Assembly (NCBI GenBank): GCA_025929585.1 | Contig: JAICPY010000027.1 | Span: forward strand, 1 to 46,405 | DNA from: Steroidobacter sp. | GTDB taxonomy: Bacteria; Pseudomonadota; Gammaproteobacteria; Steroidobacterales; Steroidobacteraceae | Direction: 5' to 3' | Length of the DNA: 46,405 nucleotides | Shown: piece by piece, positions 30,921-39,439 of the stretch | Numbering within the stretch: the first letter of the stretch is position 1 | Layout: the number at the start of each line of letters is the position of its first letter | Program-made: the position numbers and the translations under genes | The notes under the pieces: generated by a model | The model's input: the letters and a program-made list of their open reading frames with translations, nothing else | Told to the model about the DNA's origin: nothing | The model's database searches: none

Positions 30921-32570
30921 ATGAACATAGCGCAATTCTCGTTACTGACACTGCTCGCTGCCAGCTCACTGGCGCACGCACAACAGACTTCGTCTGCTAT
31001 CGGCTTTTACATCGGCGACCCTACGCCCGCGAGGGCGAAGCCGATGTACGAGGCGTTCGTAAAGACAGTCAAGCAACAGCCTGTGTCGACTAGTCTATTC
31101 ATCGACTATCGCGAACCGATCTGGAGCGCGGGTAGCTATGACCCGAAGTGGCGCAACAATGCGAACTGGGCTGCAGGCAACTTGGCGCAGCTAGTCTCTT
31201 CCGATCATCTGAATCTGGTCGATGCGCACGGCCATTCGAAATTCATTCCCGTCGTAGCCGTTGGACTAACGGATGATCCCACGGTGTTCCAGCTCACGCT
31301 GCCCACGGACGATCCCCGCTACGGCCTCTACAGCGAAGCCGCCGCGATCGCGATGATGACCGACGTCGCAAACGGTAAGTATGATCTCGACGATGCGAGC
31401 GCCGGCCGATCTCGCGTGTGGCCGGCGATCTTCGAGGCATTCAGGAATAAAGGCTTCAACAAGATCTATCTGCGGATCGGCTGGGAGCAGAACGGCAACT
31501 GGTATGGCTGGCGCGTCTGCTCGGAAGCGACCAAGACTGCTTACATCGCAGCGTGGCGCCACGTAGCCAATCTTGCGCATCAGTATGCCGCACAGCACGG
31601 AATGACGATCCGTACGGTATGGAGTCCGAGCGCCTCGTTCTCCAACTATGGTGTGCCGGAAGAGGAAAGCTATCCGGGCGATGCGTATGTCGATGTCATT
31701 GCGCCAACCGCCTACAGCCCGATTTGGAATCCGACGCGCTCGAAGGATCGCGCCGCGTTTTACGATTGGACATCGAAGCAGAATGTCAGCCTCGAGAGTT
31801 GGCTATCGAACGCCGCGAACCGCAGACAGGTCTGGGACTACCCCAGCACCGATTACTGGAATCCAACACGCGGCTGGGGCATTCCGGCAGCCATAGCCTT
31901 CGCGCAGTCGCGATCCAAGCCTTTCGGATTCTCCGAAACCGGCACGGGCAACTTTGGCGTCACGACGCACGGCGGTGGACCAGTCGATGAAGGCGACTAC
32001 CCGATTTACTTAGCTGAGAGGCTCTCACCTGCTCTCGCACAAGGATTGGAAGTCGAGTTGATCGACATCTGGGCGGAAGGATCCGGAAGCGATGATAAGA
32101 ATTTCCTGAGTGGCTCGCGGCCGCGGGAAGCGAGCGCTTGGAAAGAGTTCGTGACGATCATCACTGCCGCACAACAACGTAAAAATATCGCCGCCGGACG
32201 CAAAGCCTACGCGAGTAGCTCGGCGGGGTCCGCTAGCGCGGCGGCAAAGATAGTCGATGGTCAAACTTTCACGTATTGGAAAAGCGCAAGCTCACCCGAG
32301 AAGCAGTGGATCTACGTCGATCTCGGACAGCGCTACACCATATCTCGCGTCCGTTTGCAGTGGGCAGAGGGATTTGCCGCGAGCTATCAAATTCAAACGT
32401 TGGTCAGCGGCACGACGTGGACGAATATCTACTCGACAACGAGCGCAGACGGAGGCATCGATGATGTCACGGGTATCACGGGCATGGGACGTTACGTTCG
32501 CATCTTCGCGACCAAGCGAGGGTCGAGCGCGAAGTACTATGCGCTGAAAGAATTGGAGGTGTACCCGTAG
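30921..32570 (+). CDS. Secreted GH26-like glycoside hydrolase with F5/8C (CBM32-like) domain
   Basis: 549 residues. Signal peptide MNIAQFSLLTLLAASSLAHA. The catalytic domain (about 25-415) is a TIM-barrel resembling GH26 mannanases. IYLRIGWEQNGNWYGW places the acid/base at E189, where family members have R-x-x-x-E-x-N/D-G; PFGFSETGTGNFG places the nucleophile at E339. WSPSASFSNYG and VIAPTAYSPIWN match the barrel strands between. A C-terminal discoidin/F5-8C domain (about 425-549; DGQTFTYWKSAS, WIYVDLGQRYTISRVRLQW, KYYALKELEVYP) should bind carbohydrate. The likely role is hydrolysis of beta-mannan or a related polymer outside the cell. The substrate is not provable by eye. Confidence 0.72.
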   Translation: MNIAQFSLLTLLAASSLAHAQQTSSAIGFYIGDPTPARAKPMYEAFVKTVKQQPVSTSLFIDYREPIWSAGSYDPKWRNNANWAAGNLAQLVSSDHLNLVDAHGHSKFIPVVAVGLTDDPTVFQLTLPTDDPRYGLYSEAAAIAMMTDVANGKYDLDDASAGRSRVWPAIFEAFRNKGFNKIYLRIGWEQNGNWYGWRVCSEATKTAYIAAWRHVANLAHQYAAQHGMTIRTVWSPSASFSNYGVPEEESYPGDAYVDVIAPTAYSPIWNPTRSKDRAAFYDWTSKQNVSLESWLSNAANRRQVWDYPSTDYWNPTRGWGIPAAIAFAQSRSKPFGFSETGTGNFGVTTHGGGPVDEGDYPIYLAERLSPALAQGLEVELIDIWAEGSGSDDKNFLSGSRPREASAWKEFVTIITAAQQRKNIAAGRKAYASSSAGSASAAAKIVDGQTFTYWKSASSPEKQWIYVDLGQRYTISRVRLQWAEGFAASYQIQTLVSGTTWTNIYSTTSADGGIDDVTGITGMGRYVRIFATKRGSSAKYYALKELEVYP

Positions 32571-32647
32571 TCGATGCTCGACAGGATCCTTCGGAACCGG
32601 ATCCTCGGTTCATGCCTTACCTCTCGATCTACCTTCAGCAATCTTGA

Positions 32648-32680
32648 GTCGTGGACGTCGCTGTGAAACGACGCCACGAC
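32648..32680 (+). promoter_or_regulatory. 5' leader hairpin abutting the ribosome site
   Basis: GTCGTGGACGTCG (32648-32660) pairs with CGACGCCACGAC (32669-32680): 7+4 bp around a small internal loop and an eight-base apex. It ends four bases before AAGGAGG (32684-32690), which serves the ATG at 32696. The position suits translational control or mRNA protection. A separate hairpin AGGATCC-TTCGGAACC-GGATCCT lies at 32584-32606 after the glycoside hydrolase and may end that transcript. Confidence 0.5.
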
Positions 32681-32695
32681 GCAAAGGAGGATGGT

Positions 32696-33901
32696 ATGTG
32701 GTCGAACAGAAGCCCCTCTTCCGACAATCTCAGAGTTTCACGCACACCGAGATTTGTAGGATCCCTCGCCGGTGTGGCGCTCGCGTTGGCAAGCGCCGCA
32801 GGGATGTACTACCTCGACCCGCGTTCCGGTCGGAGAAGACGCGCGCTTCTGCGGGATCGTACCGTGCGTGCGGCGCACCAGACGCAGAATCTTTTTGCGC
32901 GAGCATCGGCCGACGCGCGCAATCGCGCACAGGGCATCTATCACATCGGCGCATCGCGGTTGCACCCGACCTCGAGCGATAACCCAACACTGGCGGAGAG
33001 AGTGCGCTCCAAACTTGGTCGGGTCTGCTCGCATCCGCGTGCCATTCGTGTTTCTTGTAACGATGGCATGGTTACGCTGCGAGGAGATGTATTGGAGCAT
33101 GAACTTTCTGCGGTGCTTCGAGGCGTGCGTCATGTCCCTGGCGTGAAAGCTTTAAGGCATGAACTGCAACTACACCAGGAGCCCGGCCGCATGCCGTTTC
33201 TGCAAGGGCATACGCGCCGAGGAGAGCCGCACGCGGAATACCTGCAAAGAAACTGGTCACCGGCACCTCGGATTGTTGCAGGCGGTGCCGGTACTCTGCT
33301 GTTGGCGGCGGGACTGCGCCAACGATCCCCGCTCGGCGCAGGATTGGCGATATCTGGATTGGCTTTGCTCGCCCGCTCGGTCAGCAACCAACCGCTGCGG
33401 CAGTGGCTCGGTCTCGAGAATGCGCCTGAAGATGGCATCGTGATCCAAAAAACGATGCACGTGTACGCTGAAGCGGACGAGGTGTATTCATGTTGGCGCC
33501 AAATGGAAAACTTTCCGCAGTTCATGAGCCACATCCGTGAGGTCACGAGGCTCAATGACACGCTCTATCACTGGGTCGTCGATGGTCCCGCAGGTATTCC
33601 GGTCGAGTGGGATGCGGAAATTACGGCAGATGTTCCGGGAGAAATCCTCGCTTGGCGCACCACCGAAGGCTCTGTGGTCCACAGCACCGGGGTTATCCAC
33701 TTCGAACCCGACGCTTATGGCGACACGCGCGTCCACATACGCATGACGTATCGACCGCCCGCGAATGCGTTAGGGCGCACGATTGCAAAAATCTTCGGCG
33801 CGGATCCGCGAACTCAAATGGACGAAGACCTTGCTCGTTTCAAGTCGTACCTCGAAGTGGGTAAGACGACCGGGGCGCATGGCACCGTAGTTAGGCATTG
33901 A
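32696..33901 (+). CDS. BON-domain plus SRPBCC (cyclase/dehydrase-like) membrane protein
   Basis: 401 residues from the ATG at 32696, fixed by AAGGAGG six bases upstream; a 15-codon extension exists but lacks a ribosome site. A signal-anchor with a short DPRSGRRRR stretch (about 20-50) leads to a BON domain (about 98-160: TLAERVRSKLGRVCSHP, ISVSCNDGMVTLRGDV-like, HVPGVKALRHELQLH). Next come two hydrophobic helices (190-235) and a SRPBCC lipid-binding fold (about 250-390; VIQKTMHVYAEADEVYSCWR, MENFPQFMSHIREV, GIPVEWDAEITADVPGEILAW). Proteins of this build are stress-induced envelope proteins of unknown function. It faces a second BON protein convergently. Confidence 0.85.
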   Translation: MWSNRSPSSDNLRVSRTPRFVGSLAGVALALASAAGMYYLDPRSGRRRRALLRDRTVRAAHQTQNLFARASADARNRAQGIYHIGASRLHPTSSDNPTLAERVRSKLGRVCSHPRAIRVSCNDGMVTLRGDVLEHELSAVLRGVRHVPGVKALRHELQLHQEPGRMPFLQGHTRRGEPHAEYLQRNWSPAPRIVAGGAGTLLLAAGLRQRSPLGAGLAISGLALLARSVSNQPLRQWLGLENAPEDGIVIQKTMHVYAEADEVYSCWRQMENFPQFMSHIREVTRLNDTLYHWVVDGPAGIPVEWDAEITADVPGEILAWRTTEGSVVHSTGVIHFEPDAYGDTRVHIRMTYRPPANALGRTIAKIFGADPRTQMDEDLARFKSYLEVGKTTGAHGTVVRH

Positions 33902-33925
33902 GCAAGCGGTAATCCTTCCGGCGTA

Positions 33926-33960
33926 ATGGAGGCGACATGGGTTCCCTATGTCACCTCCAT
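33926..33960. terminator. Hairpin between convergent BON-domain genes
   Basis: ATGGAGGCGACATGGG (33926-33941) pairs with CCCTATGTCACCTCCAT (33944-33960) with one mismatch and one bulge. It lies 25 bases after the plus-strand stop and 18 before the minus-strand stop. No T-run is present, so termination is plausible but not certain. Confidence 0.5.
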
Positions 33961-33978
33961 CAGATCCATCACAGCATC

Positions 33979-34836
33979 TCAATGCCTCGAGGTTTGCGAG
34001 CTCGACGTTCCAGTGCTTTGACCTTCAGCGGACGACGAACCGCCTCGCTGCTCGGCTGACACGCGTAATGTGTTGTGTACGTCCTTCACGCCGGAGATTC
34101 TCTCGATCAGATCCTCCGCGCGCCGCTTGTCCTCGCGAGCATTTACGTTTCCGGATAAGGTGACCTCGCAGTCCTTGACGGTCACTTCGATGTTGGAAGC
34201 ATCGATGTATGGATCTTCGGTCAGCATATCGCAAACATCTTCCTTGATACGTTCGTCGGAGCGTCGATAACCACGCGGCCCGCGGCCGCGGAACTGTTGA
34301 TCCGCGCCATAAGCGCTCGATCCGCTTTCGGCGCCGCCCATTCCGCCATAACCGCCATAGCCATACGCGCCGCGACGTCCATAGTCCATGTCTCTCCCAT
34401 GCCCGCCAGATCCAAATGTTCCGAAGGATCCGCGTGATTCATCATCCCCGAAGTCGCGGCCATATCGGCTTCTTCCGAAACCCGAGCCATAGCTCTCTTC
34501 TTCGCCTCGCCACTCGCCGCGGGAGGATTGGCTGCCATAGTCCTGTTCGCCGCCGTATTCACGTTGGCCGGAGAACTGCTGACGTGAACGTTCCGCTCCA
34601 TATCCGCCTTGGCCATATCCGCCTTGACCGAAACGCTCATCTCGGTTTCCGTAATAGTCGCTGCCTTCGCGCGAGCCGCGGCGTTGGTAATCGCCGCTGG
34701 AACCCAAGCCATAACCGCGGTCGGGATCGCGGCCGCGGTTCTCCTCGCGTCCGCCCTGCATCGATCTTGATCGTTCCGGATTGCGATCATCGCCGTAGCG
34801 CTCGCGATCTCTCTTCCAGAAATTCTCGAATGCCAT
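33979..34836 (-). CDS. BON-domain protein with Gly/Arg/Tyr-rich N-terminal tract
   Basis: 285 residues; GAGGAGA before the ATG supports the start. Residues 1-195 are low-complexity, dominated by Gly, Arg, Tyr, Ser and Gln with many RG, YG and GGYG steps (for example QGGYGQGGYG, YGYGGYGGMGG). A single BON domain follows (about 195-261: RRSDERIKEDVCDMLTEDPY, IEVTVKDCEVTLSGNVNARE, GVKDVHNTLRV), then a Ser-rich tail. No signal peptide, so it is probably cytoplasmic, unlike most BON proteins (OsmY). The tract resembles intrinsically disordered RNA-binding or phase-separating segments. It likely belongs with the neighbouring BON/SRPBCC gene in stress response; function unknown. Confidence 0.85.
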   Translation of the reverse strand: MAFENFWKRDRERYGDDRNPERSRSMQGGREENRGRDPDRGYGLGSSGDYQRRGSREGSDYYGNRDERFGQGGYGQGGYGAERSRQQFSGQREYGGEQDYGSQSSRGEWRGEEESYGSGFGRSRYGRDFGDDESRGSFGTFGSGGHGRDMDYGRRGAYGYGGYGGMGGAESGSSAYGADQQFRGRGPRGYRRSDERIKEDVCDMLTEDPYIDASNIEVTVKDCEVTLSGNVNAREDKRRAEDLIERISGVKDVHNTLRVSAEQRGGSSSAEGQSTGTSSSQTSRH

Positions 34837-35063
34837 GTGCGTCTCCTCGTCGAATGCCCACTACAGGTCGTGCGATTCACTCATCTTTCGATAAGCTTCG
34901 AATCGGCGCAGCCCTAACGACCTCGATCCAGCCAGGTTCCGATTCCAACTCGCACAGATGGAACTCCTCTCGATAGGCAAGACTTACGACTACGAGCGCC
35001 GACGATAGAGCGCACACGTGAATCCTTACGTCGCCGACGCGGCGCAGCTAAGAGGGAGCGAAT

Positions 35064-35219
35064 GTGTTATCTCGCAAACTATTACGGACCTCGACGGCGA
35101 CATTGTTAGTCGGTGCATTCGTCGTATTTGCAGGGTGTCGCCAGCCACAGCAACCCGAACCGCCGACGACTCCGCCAGCCCCTCAATCCGAATCGATGGC
35201 GCCGGCATCCGCGGAATAG
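35064..35219 (+). CDS. Small predicted lipoprotein (51 residues)
   Basis: A GTG at 35064 preceded by AGAGGGAG opens a 51-codon frame to TAG at 35217. The product has the n-region SRKLLRTST, hydrophobic TLLVGAFVVF, lipobox FAGC and a Pro/Gln-rich mature tail (RQPQQPEPPTTPPAPQSES). This is a complete lipoprotein signature in a gene too small for most callers. A longer overlapping frame at 35018-35281 looks random. It is divergent from the BON-domain gene and convergent with chrA. Function unknown; entericidin-like or envelope-spacer roles are possible. Confidence 0.65.
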   Translation: MLSRKLLRTSTATLLVGAFVVFAGCRQPQQPEPPTTPPAPQSESMAPASAE

Positions 35220-35272
35220 TCACCGGAGGAGATCTTCAAGGTCGCACCCCGCTCGTATTGCCGGCAGGCTCG

Positions 35273-36448
35273 TCATCCTGATAGCCAGACGCGTATCAAC
35301 GAAGCGGCAACGCAGAACGCGATCACCGGCAGCACAGACGTGCGTCTCAAAACCAGCAGGATGAAGGCAGCGAACGCAATGCCGACATCCGCGGTCGAGA
35401 ACACCGCGCCGGTCCAAACAGGATCGTAGAGCGCAGCGCCCAGCAAGCCGACGACCGCCGCATTGATCCCCGCGAGCACACTTGCGGCTCGCTCGCGCCG
35501 CATGATCGTTTGCCACAACGGCAAGATCCCAGCCATGAGCAGAAGACCGGGCAAGAACATGGCGAGAAGACTGACTGCGGCCCCAAGCGCACTTGCATCA
35601 CCATCGATCCGCGCACCCAGAAAAGCGGCGAGCGAGAACATCGGCCCTGGCACCGCTTGGGCCGCGCCGTATCCTGCGAGAAAATCATCCGTCGAGATCC
35701 ATCCCGGCACGACGATGGCTTCTTCGAGCAGCGGCAGGACTACATGCGCGCCACCGAAGACCAATGCGCCGGCCCGATAGAACGCCTTCCCCGCTTCGAA
35801 CAGTTGCGAACTCGCTGTATCCGATACAAATGCCCCGATGAGCAGGATCGCGAATATGACAAGCAGCAGCGCACCCATCTTGACGTCGTAACGAACATCG
35901 AGTGCGGCCATGTTGCTGCGGACGCTCTCTTGGCGGCACAAAATGAGTCCGAGCACGCCACCGAAGGCCACTACGAGAAGTTGCATCAACGTCGAACCGG
36001 TAAAGATGACTGCGATCGCTGCAAGCACGGCAATTGCACGCCTTGGCATGTCGGGTGTCAGCCTCTGCGCCATCGTGAGCAGTCCTTGCGCCACCACGGC
36101 AACCGCAACGAGCTTGAATCCGTGCAGCAACCCGCGGCCGAAAGGCTGATCGAGCTGCGGCAACAGATTCGCAAACGCGAACATCAACAAAGCGGATGGC
36201 AAGGTAAATGCCACAAAAGCCGCAATGCCGCCCGACCACCCTGCTCGCAGCAAACCCACCGAAAACCCGACCTGACTACTCGCAGGTCCTGGCAGGAATT
36301 GCGCAACCGCAAGTAACTGCGCGTAGTGAGCCTCATCGAGCCAGCCCCGCCGCTGCACGAACTCACGGTGAAAGTAACCCACGTGCGCGATCGGTCCGCC
36401 GAAGGACGTGAGCCCTAGTTTCAGAAATGCGAAGAAGACCTCGAGCAT
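35273..36448 (-). CDS. chrA: ChrA chromate transporter (two-domain)
   Basis: 391 residues, the long bidomain form with two homologous halves of about six helices each. Both halves start with the family motif: FLKLGLTSFGGPIAHVGYFHREFV with QFLPGPASSQVGF in the first, and FYRAGALVFGGAHVVLPLLEE with AQAVPGPMFSLAAFLG in the second. ChrA exports chromate (or exchanges it with sulfate) from the cytoplasm. No chrB regulator is nearby. The copper cluster begins 500 bp away, so this zone serves metal and oxyanion resistance. Confidence 0.92.
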   Translation of the reverse strand: MLEVFFAFLKLGLTSFGGPIAHVGYFHREFVQRRGWLDEAHYAQLLAVAQFLPGPASSQVGFSVGLLRAGWSGGIAAFVAFTLPSALLMFAFANLLPQLDQPFGRGLLHGFKLVAVAVVAQGLLTMAQRLTPDMPRRAIAVLAAIAVIFTGSTLMQLLVVAFGGVLGLILCRQESVRSNMAALDVRYDVKMGALLLVIFAILLIGAFVSDTASSQLFEAGKAFYRAGALVFGGAHVVLPLLEEAIVVPGWISTDDFLAGYGAAQAVPGPMFSLAAFLGARIDGDASALGAAVSLLAMFLPGLLLMAGILPLWQTIMRRERAASVLAGINAAVVGLLGAALYDPVWTGAVFSTADVGIAFAAFILLVLRRTSVLPVIAFCVAASLIRVWLSG

Positions 36449-36652
36449 ACCTATCCATCATGGCGTCGGCCGCGACGACGGGATGATGCATGAGGAACAA
36501 GGCAAACACCCGCGCATGATGGCGACTTCTGTTTTAGTTCACGGAGGGTCCAGCTAAGAGCGCTTTGCCAAGAGCATCGAGAGGCAGCAAGTCTTCCGGT
36601 CAACTACAAAACGACCGACTGAGAAGAGGTTGGTACCAGAGCCATTTCTTCA

Positions 36653-36743
36653 CTCCGTCGCCCTTGCGGAGGCGAGGGCCTATCTTGCACTCGCTTTCCG
36701 GATGGGCCCTCGCCTGCGCAAGGGTGACGATAAGGAGTGCCAC
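36653..36743. repeat. Long imperfect dRS3-like intergenic hairpin
   Basis: CACTCCGTCGCCCTTGCGGA (from 36653) with GGCGAGGGCCTA pairs with TGGGCCCTCGCCTGCGCAAG followed by GGTGACGATAAGGAGTG (to 36743). The inner core CCTTGCGCAGGCGAGGGCCC is of the type scattered in many proteobacterial and neisserial genomes (CCCGCGNAGGCGGG). The 36449-36812 stretch outside it, downstream of the copper ATPase and upstream of chrA, holds nothing else I recognise. Confidence 0.75.
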
Positions 36744-36812
36744 ACTTGCAGATACCTATGCTAATTGCTGTTCCTTTCCCTGCTGGCGCGAAAAGTTAGA
36801 CAATGGATCTCT

Positions 36813-36952
36813 CCGATTCCCTCCCCTGCTCGCGGGGAGGGTTAGGGAGGGGGCCTCTCTGATTCCCTCCCTGCTCGCAGGAGAGGGTTAGGGAGGGGGC
36901 CTCTCTGATTCCCTCCCCTGCTTGCGGGGGAGGGTTAGGGAGGGGGCCTCTT
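36813..36952 (-). repeat. Triple tandem REP-like palindrome after the copper ATPase
   Basis: Three head-to-tail copies of about 47 bp, each CTCCGATTCCCTCCCCTGC (or variant), G-rich hairpin half GCGGGGGAGG, GTTAGGGAGGGGGCCTCT. The last copy ends two bases after the stop codon of the minus-strand ATPase gene. It reads on that mRNA as AGGCCCCCTCCCTAACCC, hairpin, three times. The middle copy has CTCGCAGGAG in the hairpin. Confidence 0.9.
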
Positions 36953-39327
36953 CAGCCCCTCGCTCGCAAGCGCAGCGCATTCGTAATCACCGACAACGAC
37001 GACAAGCTCATCGCGAGAGCAGCAATCATCGGCGAGAGCAGCCAACCGGTGAACGGAAACAGAAGCCCCGCAGCGAGCGGCACACCGAGCGCGTTATAAA
37101 CAAAAGCGAAGCCAAGATTCTGCCGCATGTTCTTGACAGTCGCCGTAGAGATCTCTCGAGCGCGAGCGATGCCGCGCAGGTCACCTTTCACCAGCGTGAC
37201 TTGCGCGCTACTCATGGCAACGTCGGTGCCAGTCCCCATCGCAATGCCTACATCGGCTTTCGCAAGTGCCGGCGCATCATTGATGCCATCGCCCGCCATG
37301 CCGACGACACGGCCTTGCTCTTGCAGCTGTTCCACCAATCGAAGCTTATCTTGCGGCGTTACTTCGCCATGAACTTCATCGATACTCAAGCGAGTCGCCA
37401 CCGAGCGCGCCGTCGTAACTCCATCGCCTGTCGCCATCACGACGCGTATGCCGGACTCATGCAAGCTTGCCACAGCTTCCGCAGTCGTGGCCTTGATGGG
37501 ATCGGACACTGACAACAACCCAACCAGGCGACCATCCCGAGCGAGGTACATTACGCTCGCACCTTCTTGTCTAAGCCGTTCACTCTCAGGCGCAAGCGCA
37601 GCCACGTCGATTCCTTCGGCTTGCATCAACGCCGTATTGCCAAGCGCGAGTCGATGACCGTCCACAACACCGCGCACGCCGATTCCGGAGGACGACTCGA
37701 ACTGCTCCGCTTTCGACAGGGTGATGTTCTGCTTTCGTGCAGCATCCACGATGGCGGCGGCAAGCGGGTGCTCACTGCCTTGATCTAAACTGGCCGCGAG
37801 TCTCAATACTTCCGCTTGCTCTGCACCATTCACCGCAATGGCGCGCCCGAACGTCGGCTTGCCTTCGGTCAAGGTGCCGGTCTTGTCTACGATAATCGTA
37901 TCGATACGCCGGAAGTTCTCGATTGCCGCAGCGTCGCGGAACAACACGCCTTGCGTTGCCGCCTTGCCGCTGCCGACCATGATCGACATTGGCGTAGCGA
38001 GCCCGAGCGCACAAGGACAGGCAATGATCAGCACCGAGACAGCATTGATGAGCCCGAACTTCCAACCTTGATCTCCACCCAGCAGCCCCCACGCTAACAA
38101 GGAAATCGCGGCCACAGAAACGACCGTCACCACGAAGTACCCGGAAACCCGATCCGCCATACGTTGCATCGGTGCCTTCGATCGCTGGGCCTGCGCGACC
38201 ATCTGAACGATTTGTGAAAGCACGGTTTGCGAGCCGACCTTCTCCGCGCGCATCACCAAAGTGCCCGATGTGTTGATCGTTGCGCCGATGAGCTTGTCTT
38301 CCACTCGCTTCGTCACCGGCAGGGGTTCGCCCGTCAACATCGACTCGTCGATCGCGCTGGTGCCCTCGACCACGATGCCATCGACAGGTACTTTCTCCCC
38401 TGGTCGCACGCGTAACAAGTCACCTACATGAATATGCGCGAGGGGAATATCCGCCTCGCTTCCATCGGCATTGATGCGTCGTGCTGTCTTTGGAGCTAAC
38501 CGCAGAAGTGCTTTGATCGCTGCCGATGTTTGCGAACGAGCTCTCAACTCGAATATCTGTCCCAGCAAGGTCAGCGAGATGATGACGGCCGCAGCTTCGT
38601 AGTAGACGCCCACGCGTCCGTGCTCGATAAAGCTCGCAGGAAACAGTTGCGGCGCAAGAGTAGCAACCAGGCTATAGATAAAGGCAGCGCCGGTGCCCAG
38701 CGCAATCAGCGTCCACATGTTGGGGCTTCGATGCACGATCGATTGCAGGCCTCGCTCAAAGAACGGCTTGCCGGCCCACAGCACGATTGGAGCCGTCAAA
38801 GCGAGCTCGACCCAGGTTTGAGTCGCAATCGGCATCAAATCAAATCGATGTCCGAACATTGCCAAGATTGTCACGATCAATGTCAGCGGCAATGTCCACC
38901 AAAATCGGCGGCGAAAATCCTTGAGCTCAGGATTCTCTTCATCCTCCTCCAAGTTTGGCATCAGCGGCTCGAGCGCCATGCCGCACTTCGGACAGCTTCC
39001 CGGCTGATCCTGCCGAATCTCCGGATGCATCGGGCAGGTGTAGACGGCGTTGGTCTTAGAAGCGGATAGCGGTTGGCGGTTAGCGGTTAGTCCGAAAAGC
39101 GAAGCCTTCCCTGCGGGCTGAACGAGATACTTTGCAGGATCGGCCAGAAACTTCGCTCGACAGCCGGCCGAGCAGAAGTAATAGCGCGTCCCTTCGTGCT
39201 CGGCTTGATGAGCGGACTGCGTCGTGACGGTCATGCCGCAAACGGGATCGCGAAGCGGTGAGCTTTCTTCATGCGCCCGATGGCCATGATGGAGCGCATT
39301 CCTATTGGAGGGAGGGTCGTGTTTCAT
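36952..39327 (-). CDS. Copper-exporting P1B-type ATPase with YHS and HMBD N-terminus
   Basis: 791 residues. N-terminal YHS metal-binding domain (about 27-69: [21 protein letters not shown]). A second small Cys domain follows (97-122: [20 protein letters not shown]). Then come the ATPase core with [26 protein letters not shown] in [13 protein letters not shown], the phosphorylation site [15 protein letters not shown] in [10 protein letters not shown] and the hinge [29 protein letters not shown] plus N-terminal metal sites mark a Cu(I) exporter. Residues about 73-91 between YHS and HMBD are encoded by a heptamer repeat element (39054-39118). It is often called copA, which would clash with the multicopper oxidase below, so no symbol is given. 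CopB and CopA follow upstream on the same strand. Confidence 0.92.
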   Translation of the reverse strand: MKHDPPSNRNALHHGHRAHEESSPLRDPVCGMTVTTQSAHQAEHEGTRYYFCSAGCRAKFLADPAKYLVQPAGKASLFGLTANRQPLSASKTNAVYTCPMHPEIRQDQPGSCPKCGMALEPLMPNLEEDEENPELKDFRRRFWWTLPLTLIVTILAMFGHRFDLMPIATQTWVELALTAPIVLWAGKPFFERGLQSIVHRSPNMWTLIALGTGAAFIYSLVATLAPQLFPASFIEHGRVGVYYEAAAVIISLTLLGQIFELRARSQTSAAIKALLRLAPKTARRINADGSEADIPLAHIHVGDLLRVRPGEKVPVDGIVVEGTSAIDESMLTGEPLPVTKRVEDKLIGATINTSGTLVMRAEKVGSQTVLSQIVQMVAQAQRSKAPMQRMADRVSGYFVVTVVSVAAISLLAWGLLGGDQGWKFGLINAVSVLIIACPCALGLATPMSIMVGSGKAATQGVLFRDAAAIENFRRIDTIIVDKTGTLTEGKPTFGRAIAVNGAEQAEVLRLAASLDQGSEHPLAAAIVDAARKQNITLSKAEQFESSSGIGVRGVVDGHRLALGNTALMQAEGIDVAALAPESERLRQEGASVMYLARDGRLVGLLSVSDPIKATTAEAVASLHESGIRVVMATGDGVTTARSVATRLSIDEVHGEVTPQDKLRLVEQLQEQGRVVGMAGDGINDAPALAKADVGIAMGTGTDVAMSSAQVTLVKGDLRGIARAREISTATVKNMRQNLGFAFVYNALGVPLAAGLLFPFTGWLLSPMIAALAMSLSSLSVITNALRLRARG
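39054..39118 (-). repeat. Heptamer repeat element inside the copper ATPase gene
   Basis: In coding sense: GGGAAGGCTTCGCTTTTCGG, then tandem CTAACCG, CTAACCG, CCAACCG, CTATCCG, CTT. The unit and the core (AAGG-TTC-CCGG) agree with the elements at 22018 and 39345. It stays in frame and encodes roughly [18 protein letters not shown] between two metal-binding domains. Confidence 0.85.
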
Positions 39328-39344
39328 CTGGATGGGAAGCGTTA

Positions 39345-39438
39345 GCGGTTGACAGTGGACGCTTGGCAGTTACTAGCCGGAAAGGACACCCTGTTGCCAC
39401 CAACTGCTAACCGCGACCATGCCGCTTAGCTAAGCGGC
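39345..39438. repeat. Heptamer tandem hairpin element with 18-bp palindrome, inverse orientation
   Basis: Left AGCGGTTGAC, AGTGGACGCTTGGCAGTT (from 39346). Loop AGCCGGAAAGGACACCCTG. Right CCACCAACTGCTAACCGCGA. Then the palindrome GCCGCTTAGCTAAGCGGC (39421-39438), which ends one base before the copB stop codon. This is the 22018-22115 element turned around. It lies between copB and the ATPase gene. Confidence 0.85.
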
Positions 39439-39439
39439 A

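Noticed and set aside
36813-36952. CRISPR array
   Set aside because: Three copies joined without distinct spacers; the unit is the same palindrome as elsewhere in the window.
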